The position numbers were made by a program, and so were the translations under genes. The notes under the pieces are model-generated. The model had not been told where the DNA came from. It did not search any database and worked only from the letters and a program-made list of their open reading frames with translations. Of a stretch of 64,000 nt of DNA, positions 7,396 through 15,800 are shown piece after piece; positions within the stretch are counted from its first letter, which is position 1; each line of letters opens with the position of its first letter. The DNA comes from Nonomuraea harbinensis. Its GTDB lineage: Bacteria > Actinomycetota > Actinomycetes > Streptosporangiales > Streptosporangiaceae. The DNA lies in NCBI RefSeq assembly GCF_019396385.1, contig NZ_JAHKRN010000010.1, positions 124,001 to 188,000 of the forward strand. The letters are read 5' to 3'.

Positions 7396-8946
7396 TCAGA
7401 CTACCGCTGGTTCCTGCTGCTCCGGCTGGGAGACCGGGCGTGGCTTGCCGGGCATCCACCGGGCCACCACCGCGGCGCCGGCCAGGGCGATCCCCGCCGA
7501 GGCCAGGGAGGTGACGTGCATGCTGTGCACGAACGCCTCGTTGGCCAGACCCAGCAGCGGCTCGCCGCGCTCGCCGAGCGAGTGCGCCAGCGCGGCCGTC
7601 GCCATGACGGACTCGCCGCCCGCGTGCTGGACGTCCGCAGGCAGGTCCGCCAGGGCGGGCGCGATCTCGCCGCGATAGGAGGAGGAGAGCACCGAGCCCA
7701 GCACGGCCACGCCGAGCGCGCCGGCGACCTGGCGGACGGTGTTGCTCATGGCCGAGCCGACCCCGGCCTTCTCCCGGGGCAGCGCCTCCATGATGGCGGT
7801 CGTGGCGGGCGGCATGATGTTGGCCATCGCGACGCCCTGCACGAAGAACACGGCCAGCAGCACGGGGACCGGCGTGTGCAGGTCGAAGAAGGTGTAGCCG
7901 AGCAGGATCGCGGTCAGCACCAGGAGGCTGACGGTGGCCGACAGCTTGGCCCCGAACTTCTCGTTCACCCGCTGGCTGAGCGGCGCGAAGATGAGCTGCG
8001 CGACCGCGAACGGCAGCATGAGCGCCCCCGCCTGCACGGGGCTGAACCCCAGCGCCACCTGCAGGTAGAAGGTGAGGAAGAACATCCCGCCCATCATCGC
8101 GAAGAAGACGATGCCGATCGTGGCGATGGCCGAGGTGAACCGGACGTCGCCGAAGTAGCGCACGTCGAAGGCCGGGTTGTCGATGCGCCGCTCCCACCAG
8201 ACGAACGCGGCCAGCACCGCGACGCCGGCCAGCACCGGCACGAACACCTCGGGCGAGGTGACGGTGGCCAGCTCGCCGCCGCGGATGATGCCGTAGACCA
8301 CGGCGACCAGGCCGATGATCGACAGCAGCACGCCCACCGGGTCGAGCCGCGACGGCCTGGGGTCGCGCGACTCGGGCACGACCGGGCCGATCAGCGCCAT
8401 GCTGATGAGCACGATCGGCACGTTGATCAGGAAGACCGAGCCCCACCAGAAGCGCTCAAGGAGCAGCCCGCCGGTGATCGGGCCGATGGCGACGGCCAGC
8501 CCGACGCCGGCCGCCCACACGCCGATCGCCTTCCCGCGCTCCCGTGCCGGGAAGACGTTGGAGATGATGGCCAGCGTGGCCGGCATGATCGCCGCGCCGC
8601 CGATGCCCATCGCCGCCCGCGCCAGGATCAGCTGGGTGGGGTCCTGGGCGTAGGCGCTGGCCAGCGACGACAGGCCGAACAGCACCATGCCGACGAACAG
8701 CATGCGCTTGCGTCCGGTGCGGTCGCCGATCACGCCGAAGGTGAAGAGCAGGCCGGCGAAGACGAGCGTGTAGGAGTTGATCGCCCACTCCAGCTCGCTC
8801 TGGGTCGCGCCCAGCCCGGCCACCGGGTCGGCGATGGTCTTCATCGCCACGTTCAGGATCGTGTTGTCGAGCACGACCGCCAGCAGGCTGAACACCAGCA
8901 CGCCGAGGATCGCCCACCGGCGCGGATGTCCCGCGTTCTCGTCCAT
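7396..8946 (-). CDS. DHA2-type MFS multidrug exporter (EmrB/QacA class)
   Basis: A proton-driven drug efflux pump of the inner membrane. The 516 residues form 14 hydrophobic segments. The first helix contains VLDNTILNVAM, the drug:H+ antiporter motif region, and loop 2-3 carries GDRTGRKRM (MFS motif A). I chose the ATG at 8946 (DENAGHPRRW). In-frame GTG (8952) and TTG (8958) lie just upstream and cannot be excluded, since none has a clear ribosome site. It is co-transcribed with the TetR gene 7 bases downstream. Its promoter overlaps a set of inverted half-sites. Confidence 0.9.
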   Translation of the reverse strand: MDENAGHPRRWAILGVLVFSLLAVVLDNTILNVAMKTIADPVAGLGATQSELEWAINSYTLVFAGLLFTFGVIGDRTGRKRMLFVGMVLFGLSSLASAYAQDPTQLILARAAMGIGGAAIMPATLAIISNVFPARERGKAIGVWAAGVGLAVAIGPITGGLLLERFWWGSVFLINVPIVLISMALIGPVVPESRDPRPSRLDPVGVLLSIIGLVAVVYGIIRGGELATVTSPEVFVPVLAGVAVLAAFVWWERRIDNPAFDVRYFGDVRFTSAIATIGIVFFAMMGGMFFLTFYLQVALGFSPVQAGALMLPFAVAQLIFAPLSQRVNEKFGAKLSATVSLLVLTAILLGYTFFDLHTPVPVLLAVFFVQGVAMANIMPPATTAIMEALPREKAGVGSAMSNTVRQVAGALGVAVLGSVLSSSYRGEIAPALADLPADVQHAGGESVMATAALAHSLGERGEPLLGLANEAFVHSMHVTSLASAGIALAGAAVVARWMPGKPRPVSQPEQQEPAVV

Positions 8947-8962
8947 GAGCACACCCAAATTT

Positions 8963-9034
8963 CGATACGGTCAAGTTTCGCAACGTGACCGTATCGCAGG
9001 GCGTTCCGATACGCAACCGTATCGTTTCGTATCA
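8963..9034. promoter_or_regulatory. TetR operator array upstream of the exporter
   Basis: Two inverted repeats share one heptamer. The first is CGATACGGTCA (8963-8973) facing TGACCGTATCG (8986-8996), a perfect 11-base match with a 12-base gap. The second is CGATACG (9007-9013), CAAC, CGTATCG (9018-9024). A fifth half-site, CGTATCA, lies at 9028-9034. The array sits directly upstream of the exporter-TetR operon and downstream of the second MFS gene's stop. Binding by the neighbouring TetR is inferred. Confidence 0.8.
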
Positions 9035-9036
9035 GG

Positions 9037-10254
9037 TCAGGCGGGAAGCTCCTCCGGCACCTTCGCGGGATCGGCGGCGACCGGCGCGATCTCCCTGCCG
9101 CGCCGCCAGAACGGCAGCGCCACCAGCACCATGACCACGCCTGCCGCACCGGCGACCACGAACGCCCACGAAGCGCCGTACAGGTCGATGACCTTGCCCG
9201 CGATCGGCGCGGAGGCCGCGCCGCCGATCAGCAGCGCGGTGCCGTTGAGGCCCATGGCCTCTCCTCTGGCGCCCGCCGGCACCCAGCGGCTGAGCGTCTC
9301 GACGGTGGACGACAGCGAGGGCGCGCAGAGCAGGCCCGACGGCAGCAGCGCCAGCACCAGCCACCACCAGCCGCCGGAGACCAGCGCCACCGGCATCGTG
9401 AGCAGCCCTATCAGGCCGATGAGCACGAGCGGCGAGAACCCGCGCGACAGCATCCCGTAGAGGAACCCGCCCAGCAGCGAGTAGAAGCACCAGATGCCGA
9501 CGGCCAGGCCGATCCACTGGGTATGGCCGGAGTCCTTCATGGTGCCGACCACGGCCAGCTCGGTCGCGGTGAGCACGAACGTCGCGGCGGCGGCGGTGCC
9601 CAGCAGCGCGACCATGCGCGGGGTGAGCCACGCCCGCCGGGGAATCCTGACCTCCGGCTCCGCCAGCTCGGCCGCCGACCTGGTCGGCGGGTTGAGCAGC
9701 AGGAGCCCGATCCCGGCGCCGGCGGTGCCGACCGCGATGGCGGTCATCGTCGGCCCGCTGCCGAGCACGGTGATGCCCGCCACCGCCAGCGCGGGCCCGG
9801 TCATGTAGGACACCTCGACGAACATCGAGTCGAACGAGAACGCCGTGCGGCGCTGCTCCAGCGGCACCATGGCGGCCAGGCACTGGCGGACCACCGAGAA
9901 CACCGGCAGCGCGAGCAGCCCGGCCACCAGCGCGGCGCCCGTCAGCACCGGGAACGGCAGCTTCCAGGCCGACGACCAGAACAACGCCTGCGCGGCCGTG
10001 GTGACGATCAGCACCGGGCGCAGCCCGTAACGGTCGACCAACCTCCCGGCCAGCGGGGAGCCCACGGCCATGCCGAGCGTGATCGCCGCCGTGACGGTCC
10101 CGGCCATGACGTAGTCCAGCTTGAGCGTCTCCACGACATGCAGCGTCAGCGCCATGCTCATGGCCGTGGTGGGGACCCGGGCGGCCAGTCCCACCAGCAG
10201 CAGCACGCCCACACCCGGCAGCCGGAAAAGACGCCGGTAAGGCTCGATTGCCAT
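9037..10254 (-). CDS. MFS transporter (DHA1-like, 12 segments)
   Basis: A 405-residue transporter with about twelve hydrophobic segments. It has motif A in the second cytoplasmic loop ([13 protein letters not shown]) and [15 protein letters not shown] after the first helix. Related actinobacterial proteins are annotated as drug or metabolite exporters; the substrate cannot be read from sequence. The ATG at 10254 is the only good start. It is transcribed toward the exporter-TetR operon, but the operator array lies between them, so they are probably separate transcripts. It is divergent from panB across about 146 bases. Confidence 0.85.
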   Translation of the reverse strand: MAIEPYRRLFRLPGVGVLLLVGLAARVPTTAMSMALTLHVVETLKLDYVMAGTVTAAITLGMAVGSPLAGRLVDRYGLRPVLIVTTAAQALFWSSAWKLPFPVLTGAALVAGLLALPVFSVVRQCLAAMVPLEQRRTAFSFDSMFVEVSYMTGPALAVAGITVLGSGPTMTAIAVGTAGAGIGLLLLNPPTRSAAELAEPEVRIPRRAWLTPRMVALLGTAAAATFVLTATELAVVGTMKDSGHTQWIGLAVGIWCFYSLLGGFLYGMLSRGFSPLVLIGLIGLLTMPVALVSGGWWWLVLALLPSGLLCAPSLSSTVETLSRWVPAGARGEAMGLNGTALLIGGAASAPIAGKVIDLYGASWAFVVAGAAGVVMVLVALPFWRRGREIAPVAADPAKVPEELPA

Positions 10255-10400
10255 CTAGATTGCTTACCTCCAGGCCCATTGTTCCAGCCCCCACCGACAC
10301 TTCCGCCACGGGTTTTCCTGCCGGGGCCGCGCCTGGCATCATCGGAGGGAGTCCGGGGACGCCACCAGGGCGCCTCGAGACGCTTTCGGAGGTTGACCTG

Positions 10401-11228
10401 ATGTCCTCAACCACCCTGTACGGCGGCGTTTCCGGCCGCCGGGTCACCGTGCGCGACCTCGCCGCGGCCAAGGAGCGCGGGGAGCGGTGGCCGATGATCA
10501 CCGCCTACGACGCGATGACGGCCCGGGTGTTCGACGCGGCGGGCATTCCCGTCCTGCTCGTGGGTGACTCGGCCGCCATGGTGGTGTACGGCTACGACTC
10601 CACCCTGCCGGTCACCGTCGACGACCTGCTGTCGCTGACCGCGGCCGTGGTGCGCGGCTCCTCTCGCGCGCTCGTGGTCGCCGACCTGCCGTTCGGCTCC
10701 TACCAGACGTCACCGGGGCAGGCGCTGGAGTCGGCGGCCCGGTTCATGAAGGAGGCCGGCGCGCATGCGGTCAAGCTGGAGGGCGGCCGGCGGGTGGTGC
10801 CCCAGGTGGAGGCGCTCGTCTCGGCGGGCGTGCCGGTCATGGCCCACCTCGGCCTGACCCCCCAGTCGGTCAACGCGCTCGGCGGCTACCGCGTCCAGGG
10901 GCGCGGGGAGGCGGGCGACGAGCTGATGGCCGACGCCAAGGACCTGGAGCGGGCCGGCGCGTTCTCGGTCGTGCTCGAATGCGTGCCCGCCGACCTCGCG
11001 GAACGGGTGACGGCCTCGCTGTCGATCCCCACGATCGGCATCGGCGCGGGCTCCGCCACCGACGCCCAGGTGCTCGTCTGGCAGGACATGATGGGGCTGA
11101 CCCCGAGCCCGGCCCGATTCGTCAAGCGCTACGCCGACCTGGGCGCCGAGCTCGACAGGGCCGCGCGGGCGTTCGCCGACGAGGTCGTCGGCGGCTCCTT
11201 CCCCGGCCCCGAACACACGTACAGCTGA
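10401..11228 (+). CDS. panB: 3-methyl-2-oxobutanoate hydroxymethyltransferase
   Basis: First committed enzyme of pantothenate (CoA precursor) synthesis. It transfers a hydroxymethyl group from methylene-tetrahydrofolate to 2-oxoisovalerate. The 275-residue protein shows family motifs in order: [40 protein letters not shown] and [19 protein letters not shown]. Length is normal. The ATG at 10401 has a good GGAGG site (10388-10392). Upstream in-frame sequence lacks homology and was rejected. The gene is monocistronic; the next gene is convergent. PanC and PanD are not in the window. Confidence 0.96.
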   Translation: MSSTTLYGGVSGRRVTVRDLAAAKERGERWPMITAYDAMTARVFDAAGIPVLLVGDSAAMVVYGYDSTLPVTVDDLLSLTAAVVRGSSRALVVADLPFGSYQTSPGQALESAARFMKEAGAHAVKLEGGRRVVPQVEALVSAGVPVMAHLGLTPQSVNALGGYRVQGRGEAGDELMADAKDLERAGAFSVVLECVPADLAERVTASLSIPTIGIGAGSATDAQVLVWQDMMGLTPSPARFVKRYADLGAELDRAARAFADEVVGGSFPGPEHTYS

Positions 11229-11238
11229 GCCCGGGGGG

Positions 11239-11661
11239 TCAGTAGTAGCCCTTCTCGCCGTCGACCAGTTCCCTGATGGTGTCCAGGTGGCCGGCGTGCC
11301 TGGCGGTCTCCTCGACCATGTGGATCAGCATCCAGCGCAGGCTCGCCGCGCCCGAGCGGTAGTCGGGGTGCTTGCCCACGTCGTCCAGCGAGTGGGCGGC
11401 GACGATCTCGTTCGAGATCCGGCACTGACGCTCGTACTCGTCGAGGAGCTTCGCCAGGGGGACGCCGTCGATCCGCATGTCGGCGTCCTCCACGCTCCGG
11501 TCGAACTGCGGGTTGCCGTCGGTGGAGCCGCCCAGGAAGAGCACCTCGAACCAGCAGTGCTCGGTCCAGCGAAGATGCGATATCACGCCCGCCACGGTCA
11601 TGAGCGGCGAGGTGGGCAGCACCGGCCGGTGGGCGTCCTCCTCCGACAGCCCCGCGCACTT
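11239..11661 (-). pseudogene. DinB/DUF664-family protein, N-terminally truncated
   Basis: Remnant or shortened member of the DinB/MDMPI superfamily (metal-dependent four-helix proteins, often mycothiol-linked). The first usable start in frame is GTG at 11622, giving 127 residues. Yet the same frame upstream of that GTG still encodes family-like sequence (KCAGLSEEDAHRP) with no ATG, GTG or TTG. Beyond about 11661 homology stops, and the stop of the threonine dehydratase gene follows 29 bases later. About 30-40 N-terminal residues of a normal DUF664 protein are therefore missing. The metal-ligand region looks intact (SHLRWTEH; HMVEETARHAGH). A short functional protein from GTG 11622 remains possible. 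It is convergent with panB. Confidence 0.6.
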
Positions 11662-11689
11662 CCACCCGCCGCCCGGTTCCCGTGGACGG

Positions 11690-12688
11690 TCACTCGGCGG
11701 CGAGTGTGGCGGGGTCGGTGTTGGAGCCGCAGACCCCCACCGCCACCCGCTCGCCGGGCGCGGGGGTGTAGGCGCCCGACAGCAGCGCGGCGTACGCGGT
11801 CGCGCCGCCGTGCTCGGTGACCAGGCGGTGCCTCTCCCAGAGGGTGCGGCGGGCGGCCACGATGGCGTCCTCGGCGACCAGCACGCTGCGCGCGCCGGAC
11901 GAGGCGAGGATCTCGTACGCGATGTCGCCCAGCGCGGTGGCGCCCAGCGAGTCGGCCGCCACCCCGCCCACCTCCACGGGCACCGGCCGGCCCGCCTTGA
12001 GCGCCTCGTGGAAGGTGGGGATCCGCTCCGGCTCCACCGCCACGATCCTGGGCCGTCCCCGGCGGAAGCCCTGACCCGAAGCGAACGTGGGCGACGCCTC
12101 CGAGCCGGACAGCGGCGGCTCCTGGGAGGAAGGCGGGACTGCGGAGCCGAGGGCGATGCCCGCGGCGAAGCCGCCGCCGCCGACGGCGACCAGGATGGTG
12201 TCGACGCCGCCCGTCTGCTCCATCAGCTCCAGCCCGGTGGTGCCCTGCCCGGCCACCACCTCGGCCTGGTCGTAGGCGTGCACCTTCAGCGCGCCCGTCT
12301 CGGCGGCGCGCTTGGCGGCCGCCTCCGCCGCCTCGGAGTAGATCGCCCCGACCTGGTTGATCCGGGCGCCGAGCGCCCGCAGCCCGGCCATCTTGACCGG
12401 GCTGGTCACCTCCGGCACGAAGATCTCGGCCCGCGCCCCCAGAGCCCGCGCCGCGTACGCGACCGCCAGCCCGTGGTTGCCGCCACTGGCCGCGATCACC
12501 CCGCCCGGCGGCAGCTCGCCCGCCGCCAGCATCCGGTTGAACGCCCCGCGCACCTTGAACGACCCGGAGTGCTGCAGCAGCTCCAGCTTGAGCACGAGCC
12601 CCGGCGCGACCTCCAGGACCGGCGTGCGCAGCACGTGCGCCCCGATCCGCCCGGCCGCCGCCACCACGTCCTCGTACGTCACCGTCAC
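11690..12688 (-). CDS. Threonine/serine dehydratase, PLP fold type II
   Basis: Predicted to deaminate threonine or serine to the 2-oxo acid. The 332 residues include the PLP lysine in SGSFKVRGA (K45), the substrate/cofactor loop ASGGNHGLAVAYAA and the phosphate-binding VAVGGGGFAAG. There is no C-terminal ACT regulatory domain, so it is a short catabolic-type enzyme. Oddly, about 30 residues rich in Ser, Pro and Gly (SAVPPSSQEPP to FRRG) stand between AAGIALG and RPRIVAVEPE. Relatives have about 8-10 residues there. The GTG start overlaps the stop of the upstream ArsR gene by four bases (GTGA), so the pair is translationally coupled. A second in-frame GTG is two codons inside. Confidence 0.85.
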   Translation of the reverse strand: MTVTYEDVVAAAGRIGAHVLRTPVLEVAPGLVLKLELLQHSGSFKVRGAFNRMLAAGELPPGGVIAASGGNHGLAVAYAARALGARAEIFVPEVTSPVKMAGLRALGARINQVGAIYSEAAEAAAKRAAETGALKVHAYDQAEVVAGQGTTGLELMEQTGGVDTILVAVGGGGFAAGIALGSAVPPSSQEPPLSGSEASPTFASGQGFRRGRPRIVAVEPERIPTFHEALKAGRPVPVEVGGVAADSLGATALGDIAYEILASSGARSVLVAEDAIVAARRTLWERHRLVTEHGGATAYAALLSGAYTPAPGERVAVGVCGSNTDPATLAAE

Positions 12689-12981
12689 AGCTCCCCCTCG
12701 ATCATCCGTTTGAGCCGTGCTATCCGCTCCTCGTCGCGCCGGTAGAACACCCACTGCCTGATCCGCTTGCCGCGGATGAGGCCGGCGCGCTCCAGGATCT
12801 TGAGGTGGCCGGTGGCGCTGGGCTGGGTCATGCCGAGCTTGCCGGCGATGGACCGGCCGCACACCCCGTCGGCCACCAGGTCGCCGTCGACCTGGGGCGG
12901 GAAGTGCGCGACCGGGTCCTTGAGCCAGTGGAGGATCAGCAGGCGCGGCTCGCTGGCCACGGCGCGGAGCTCGGACAGCAC
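12685..12981 (-). CDS. ArsR-family winged-helix regulator
   Basis: A 98-residue DNA-binding protein. The winged helix-turn-helix is at about residues 44-75 (SIAGKLGMTQPSATGHLKILERAGLI). The N-terminal helix begins LRAVASEPRLLILHWL. Cys residues are scarce (one, in DGVCGRS), so the usual arsenic CxC site is absent and a metabolite or other ligand is likely. The GTG start abuts a perfect inverted repeat, its probable operator. It overlaps the threonine dehydratase gene, which suggests it controls that enzyme. The gene upstream on the same strand is the trans-sulfuration enzyme. Confidence 0.88.
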   Translation of the reverse strand: MLSELRAVASEPRLLILHWLKDPVAHFPPQVDGDLVADGVCGRSIAGKLGMTQPSATGHLKILERAGLIRGKRIRQWVFYRRDEERIARLKRMIEGEL

Positions 12982-13006
12982 TTAGGCATTTTCCTCAATG
13001 CCTAAG
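12981..13006. promoter_or_regulatory. Probable ArsR operator
   Basis: A perfect inverted repeat, CTTAGGCATT (12981-12990), TTCCTC, AATGCCTAAG (12997-13006). It lies between the stop of the trans-sulfuration gene and the ArsR start and even touches the GTG. Autoregulation by the ArsR protein is the simplest reading. Confidence 0.75.
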
Positions 13007-13008
13007 GA

Positions 13009-14181
13009 CTAAGTCAACGCCTGCTCGAAGTCCGCCCAGAGATCCTCGGGGTGCTCGATGCCGACGGCGACCCGTACCGTGCCCTCACCGATGCCGTGCC
13101 TGGCCAGCTCGGCGGCGGTGAGCGAGCGGTGCGAGGTGGTGGCCGGGTGCAGGATGAGCGTCTCGACGCCGCCCAGCGACGGCGCGACCAGCGCCAGCCG
13201 TACCGACCGCATGAACCTCTCCCCCGCCGCGCGCCCGCCCGTCAGGTCGAACGAGAAGAGGCCGCCGAAGTCGGGCAGCAGCTTGGCCGCCACCTCGTGC
13301 GACGGGTGCGAGGGCAGGCCCGGCCAGTGCACGGCCGCCACCGACGGGTGCTCGGCCAGGCGGGTCGCGAGCAGGCGGGTGTTGGCGCAGTGGCGCTCCA
13401 TGCGCAGCCCCAGCGTCTGCATCCCGCGCAGGCTGAGCCAGGCGGCGAACGGGTCGGGCGACGGCCCCAGCTCGATCGCGAAGTGCCAGACGTCACGGTA
13501 GAGCGCGTCGTCGGCGAACACCGCCATGCCGCCGACCACGTCCGTGTGCCCGGACAGGTACTTGGTGGTGGAGTGGACGACGACGTCGGCGCCGTGCTCG
13601 ATCGGGCGGCACAGCAGAGGGGTGGCGAAGGTGTTGTCGACCACGCTGACCAGGCCCAGCTCGCGGGCCGCCGCGCACATCGCGGGCAGGTCGGCGACCT
13701 GGCACATCGGGTTGGCGATGGTCTCCAGGTAGACCAGCTTCGTCCGCGGCCCGACGGCGGCGCGGAGCGCGGCGGGGTCGTGCTCGGGCACGTAGCTGAC
13801 CTCGACGCCGAACCGCGACACCAGCTCGTTGATCATGCCCGCGGTGCCGCCGTACAGGGCCCGCTGGGCGATCAGGTGGTCGCCCGGCTTGAGCAGGCCG
13901 AGCAGCACGGTGTTGATGGCGGCCATGCCGGAGCCGGTGGCGATGGCGGCGACGCCGCCCTCCAGACCGGAGACGGCCTCCTCCAGGGCGCGGACGGTGG
14001 GGTTGCTGTAGCGGCCGTAGACGTACGGGCCGTCGGGCCTGCCCATGCCGTCGGCCATGACCGCCGGGTCGTCGAAGGTGAACCCGGAGGTCTGGTAGAT
14101 GGGCACGGTGATCGGGCGGCTGCCCTCGACCACGGGGTGGGGCACGTGGACCGCGCGGGTTTCAGGACGGTATTCGGTCAT
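13009..14181 (-). CDS. Trans-sulfuration family PLP enzyme (cystathionine gamma-synthase / methionine gamma-lyase type)
   Basis: A 390-residue Cys/Met-metabolism PLP enzyme. Motifs in order are YGRYSNPTVRALEEA, ATGSGMAAI, the YGGT segment, VVDNTFATP and the PLP lysine in HSTTKYLSGH. The C-terminal domain includes GGVETLILHPATTSHRSL. Length and order fit cystathionine gamma-synthase, cystathionine gamma-lyase or methionine gamma-lyase; sequence reading alone does not decide the reaction. A MocR/PdxR-type regulator is divergent from it across 60 bases, suggesting PLP- or amino-acid-linked control. Downstream on the same strand lie the ArsR and threonine dehydratase genes. Confidence 0.9.
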   Translation of the reverse strand: MTEYRPETRAVHVPHPVVEGSRPITVPIYQTSGFTFDDPAVMADGMGRPDGPYVYGRYSNPTVRALEEAVSGLEGGVAAIATGSGMAAINTVLLGLLKPGDHLIAQRALYGGTAGMINELVSRFGVEVSYVPEHDPAALRAAVGPRTKLVYLETIANPMCQVADLPAMCAAARELGLVSVVDNTFATPLLCRPIEHGADVVVHSTTKYLSGHTDVVGGMAVFADDALYRDVWHFAIELGPSPDPFAAWLSLRGMQTLGLRMERHCANTRLLATRLAEHPSVAAVHWPGLPSHPSHEVAAKLLPDFGGLFSFDLTGGRAAGERFMRSVRLALVAPSLGGVETLILHPATTSHRSLTAAELARHGIGEGTVRVAVGIEHPEDLWADFEQALT

Positions 14182-14220
14182 GTACGTAAGGATGTCCGGA
14201 AAAGTCGCACGAGATCAGAG

Positions 14221-14238
14221 CCAATCCCACAAGATTGG
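14221..14238. promoter_or_regulatory. Inverted repeat in the MocR/trans-sulfuration divergent promoter
   Basis: CCAATC (14221-14226), CCACAA, GATTGG (14233-14238) is a perfect 6-base inverted repeat. It sits 3 bases before the ATG of the MocR gene, within the 60-base divergent promoter. It is a candidate binding site for the MocR protein; short length keeps confidence modest. Confidence 0.45.
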
Positions 14239-14241
14239 TCT

Positions 14242-15726
14242 ATGAATGGGGCCAATGTCGACCATCTCGTCGATCTGCTGGGCCGCTGGGCGTCCGGGCG
14301 CGGGCCGCTCTACCTGCTGCTCGCGGCCCGGCTGAGGGCGCTCGTCGACGACGGCGTGCTGCCGCCCGGAGAGCTGCTGCCGCCGGACCGGGTGCTGGCC
14401 AGACGGCTGGCGGTCGGCCGCGGCACCGTGGTGGCCGCGTACGAGCTGCTCCAGCGGGAAGGGCGGGTGATGCGGCGGCAGGGCAGCGGCACCCGCGTCG
14501 CCGAACTCGACCTGCCGGCCACCCGCACCGGCGACGGGGTGACGGCGAACCCGCTGCTGCTGCACATCCTGCACCCGCCCGACGGGGTGACGCTGCTGAC
14601 CTGCGCCGCCCCGGACGAGCCGCCGCCGGAGCTGGCGGAGGCGTACGAGGAGGCGGCCGGGCGGCTCGCGGGCATGCGCGACCTGGGTTACCAGCCCGCC
14701 GGCCAGCCGGATCTGCGGGAGGCGGTGGCCGCCTACTACCGGCGGCGCGGCGTGCCCACGAGCGCGGCGGAGATCATCGTGACCAACGGCGCCCAGCAGG
14801 CGCTCACCCTGCTGACCGGCCTGCTGGTGTCGCCCGGCGACCGGGTCCTGACCGAGTCCCCGACGTACCCCGGGGCCCTGGAGGTCTTCCGCCACGCCGC
14901 GGCCGCGATCCGCCCGGTCACCCTCGACCCCCGGGAAACCCTCTCCCCCGGAGGACCGCCCGCCCGCCGTCCCGCGCCGGTCGACCTCGTCCGGGCCGTG
15001 CGGGAGCGGCCCGCGCTGCTCTACACGGTGCCGACCGCGAGCAATCCCACGGGGTCGGTCATGGACGGGCCGGCGCGCCGCCGGCTGGCCGCGCTGGCCG
15101 CCGAGCACGACCTGCCGGTGATCGACGACGAGGTCTCCGCGGAGCTCTGCTTCGACGGCGACACGCCGGCCCCGCTCACCGCCTACACCACCGGCGAGCA
15201 GGTGGTCACGATCGCTTCGCTGAGCAAGGTCGTCTGGGGCGGCCTGCGGGTCGGCTGGGTCAGGGCGCCGGCGCCGCTGGCCGCCCGGCTCGCCCGGCTC
15301 CGCGCCGTGCACGACCTCGGCGGCGACGTGGTCGGCCAGCTCGCCGCCGCCGCGCTGCTGCACCGCCTCGACGACATCAGGCGCGACCGCGTACGGGTCC
15401 TGCGCGCCCGCCACGACCACCTGTGCGCCGAGCTGCGCGCGCACCTGCCGTCCTGGTCGTTCGAACCGGCACGGGGCGGCCAGACGATCTGGGTCCGGCT
15501 GCCGCGCGGCGACGCCGACTCCTTCGCCCAGGTCGCGCTCAGGCACGGGGTGGCGGTGCCGCCCGGCCGCTCCTTCGACCCGCTCGGCGGCCTCGCGGAC
15601 CGGATGCGGCTGCACTTCCTGTTCCCCGAGGCGGAGCTGTCGGCTGCGGTGCGGGCCCTCGCCGCGGCCTGGCACGCCTACGACCCCACCGAGCGCCTGC
15701 CGTCACGGCCGACCCTCGTCGTCTGA
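14242..15726 (+). CDS. MocR/PdxR-type regulator (GntR helix-turn-helix fused to aminotransferase fold)
   Basis: A 494-residue transcription factor with two parts. A GntR-type winged helix spans about residues 18-88 (PLYLLLAARLRALVDDGVLPPGELLPPDRVLARRL... in family order). A fold-type I aminotransferase domain follows from about residue 110. It contains YQPAGQPDLREAVAAYY, TNGAQQALTLL, VPTASNPTGSVM and the PLP-lysine motif SLSKVVWGGLRVGW. Such proteins bind PLP and act as sensors rather than enzymes. The ATG at 14242 was chosen because sequence upstream lacks homology. It is divergent from the trans-sulfuration gene, its likely target. Confidence 0.92.
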   Translation: MNGANVDHLVDLLGRWASGRGPLYLLLAARLRALVDDGVLPPGELLPPDRVLARRLAVGRGTVVAAYELLQREGRVMRRQGSGTRVAELDLPATRTGDGVTANPLLLHILHPPDGVTLLTCAAPDEPPPELAEAYEEAAGRLAGMRDLGYQPAGQPDLREAVAAYYRRRGVPTSAAEIIVTNGAQQALTLLTGLLVSPGDRVLTESPTYPGALEVFRHAAAAIRPVTLDPRETLSPGGPPARRPAPVDLVRAVRERPALLYTVPTASNPTGSVMDGPARRRLAALAAEHDLPVIDDEVSAELCFDGDTPAPLTAYTTGEQVVTIASLSKVVWGGLRVGWVRAPAPLAARLARLRAVHDLGGDVVGQLAAAALLHRLDDIRRDRVRVLRARHDHLCAELRAHLPSWSFEPARGGQTIWVRLPRGDADSFAQVALRHGVAVPPGRSFDPLGGLADRMRLHFLFPEAELSAAVRALAAAWHAYDPTERLPSRPTLVV

Positions 15727-15800
15727 CACCGGCCGAGAGCGGATCCGCCAGGAGCTGACACCGCGGCGGGCGGGCGCGAGCGTACGGCAAGGTGTGGAGC

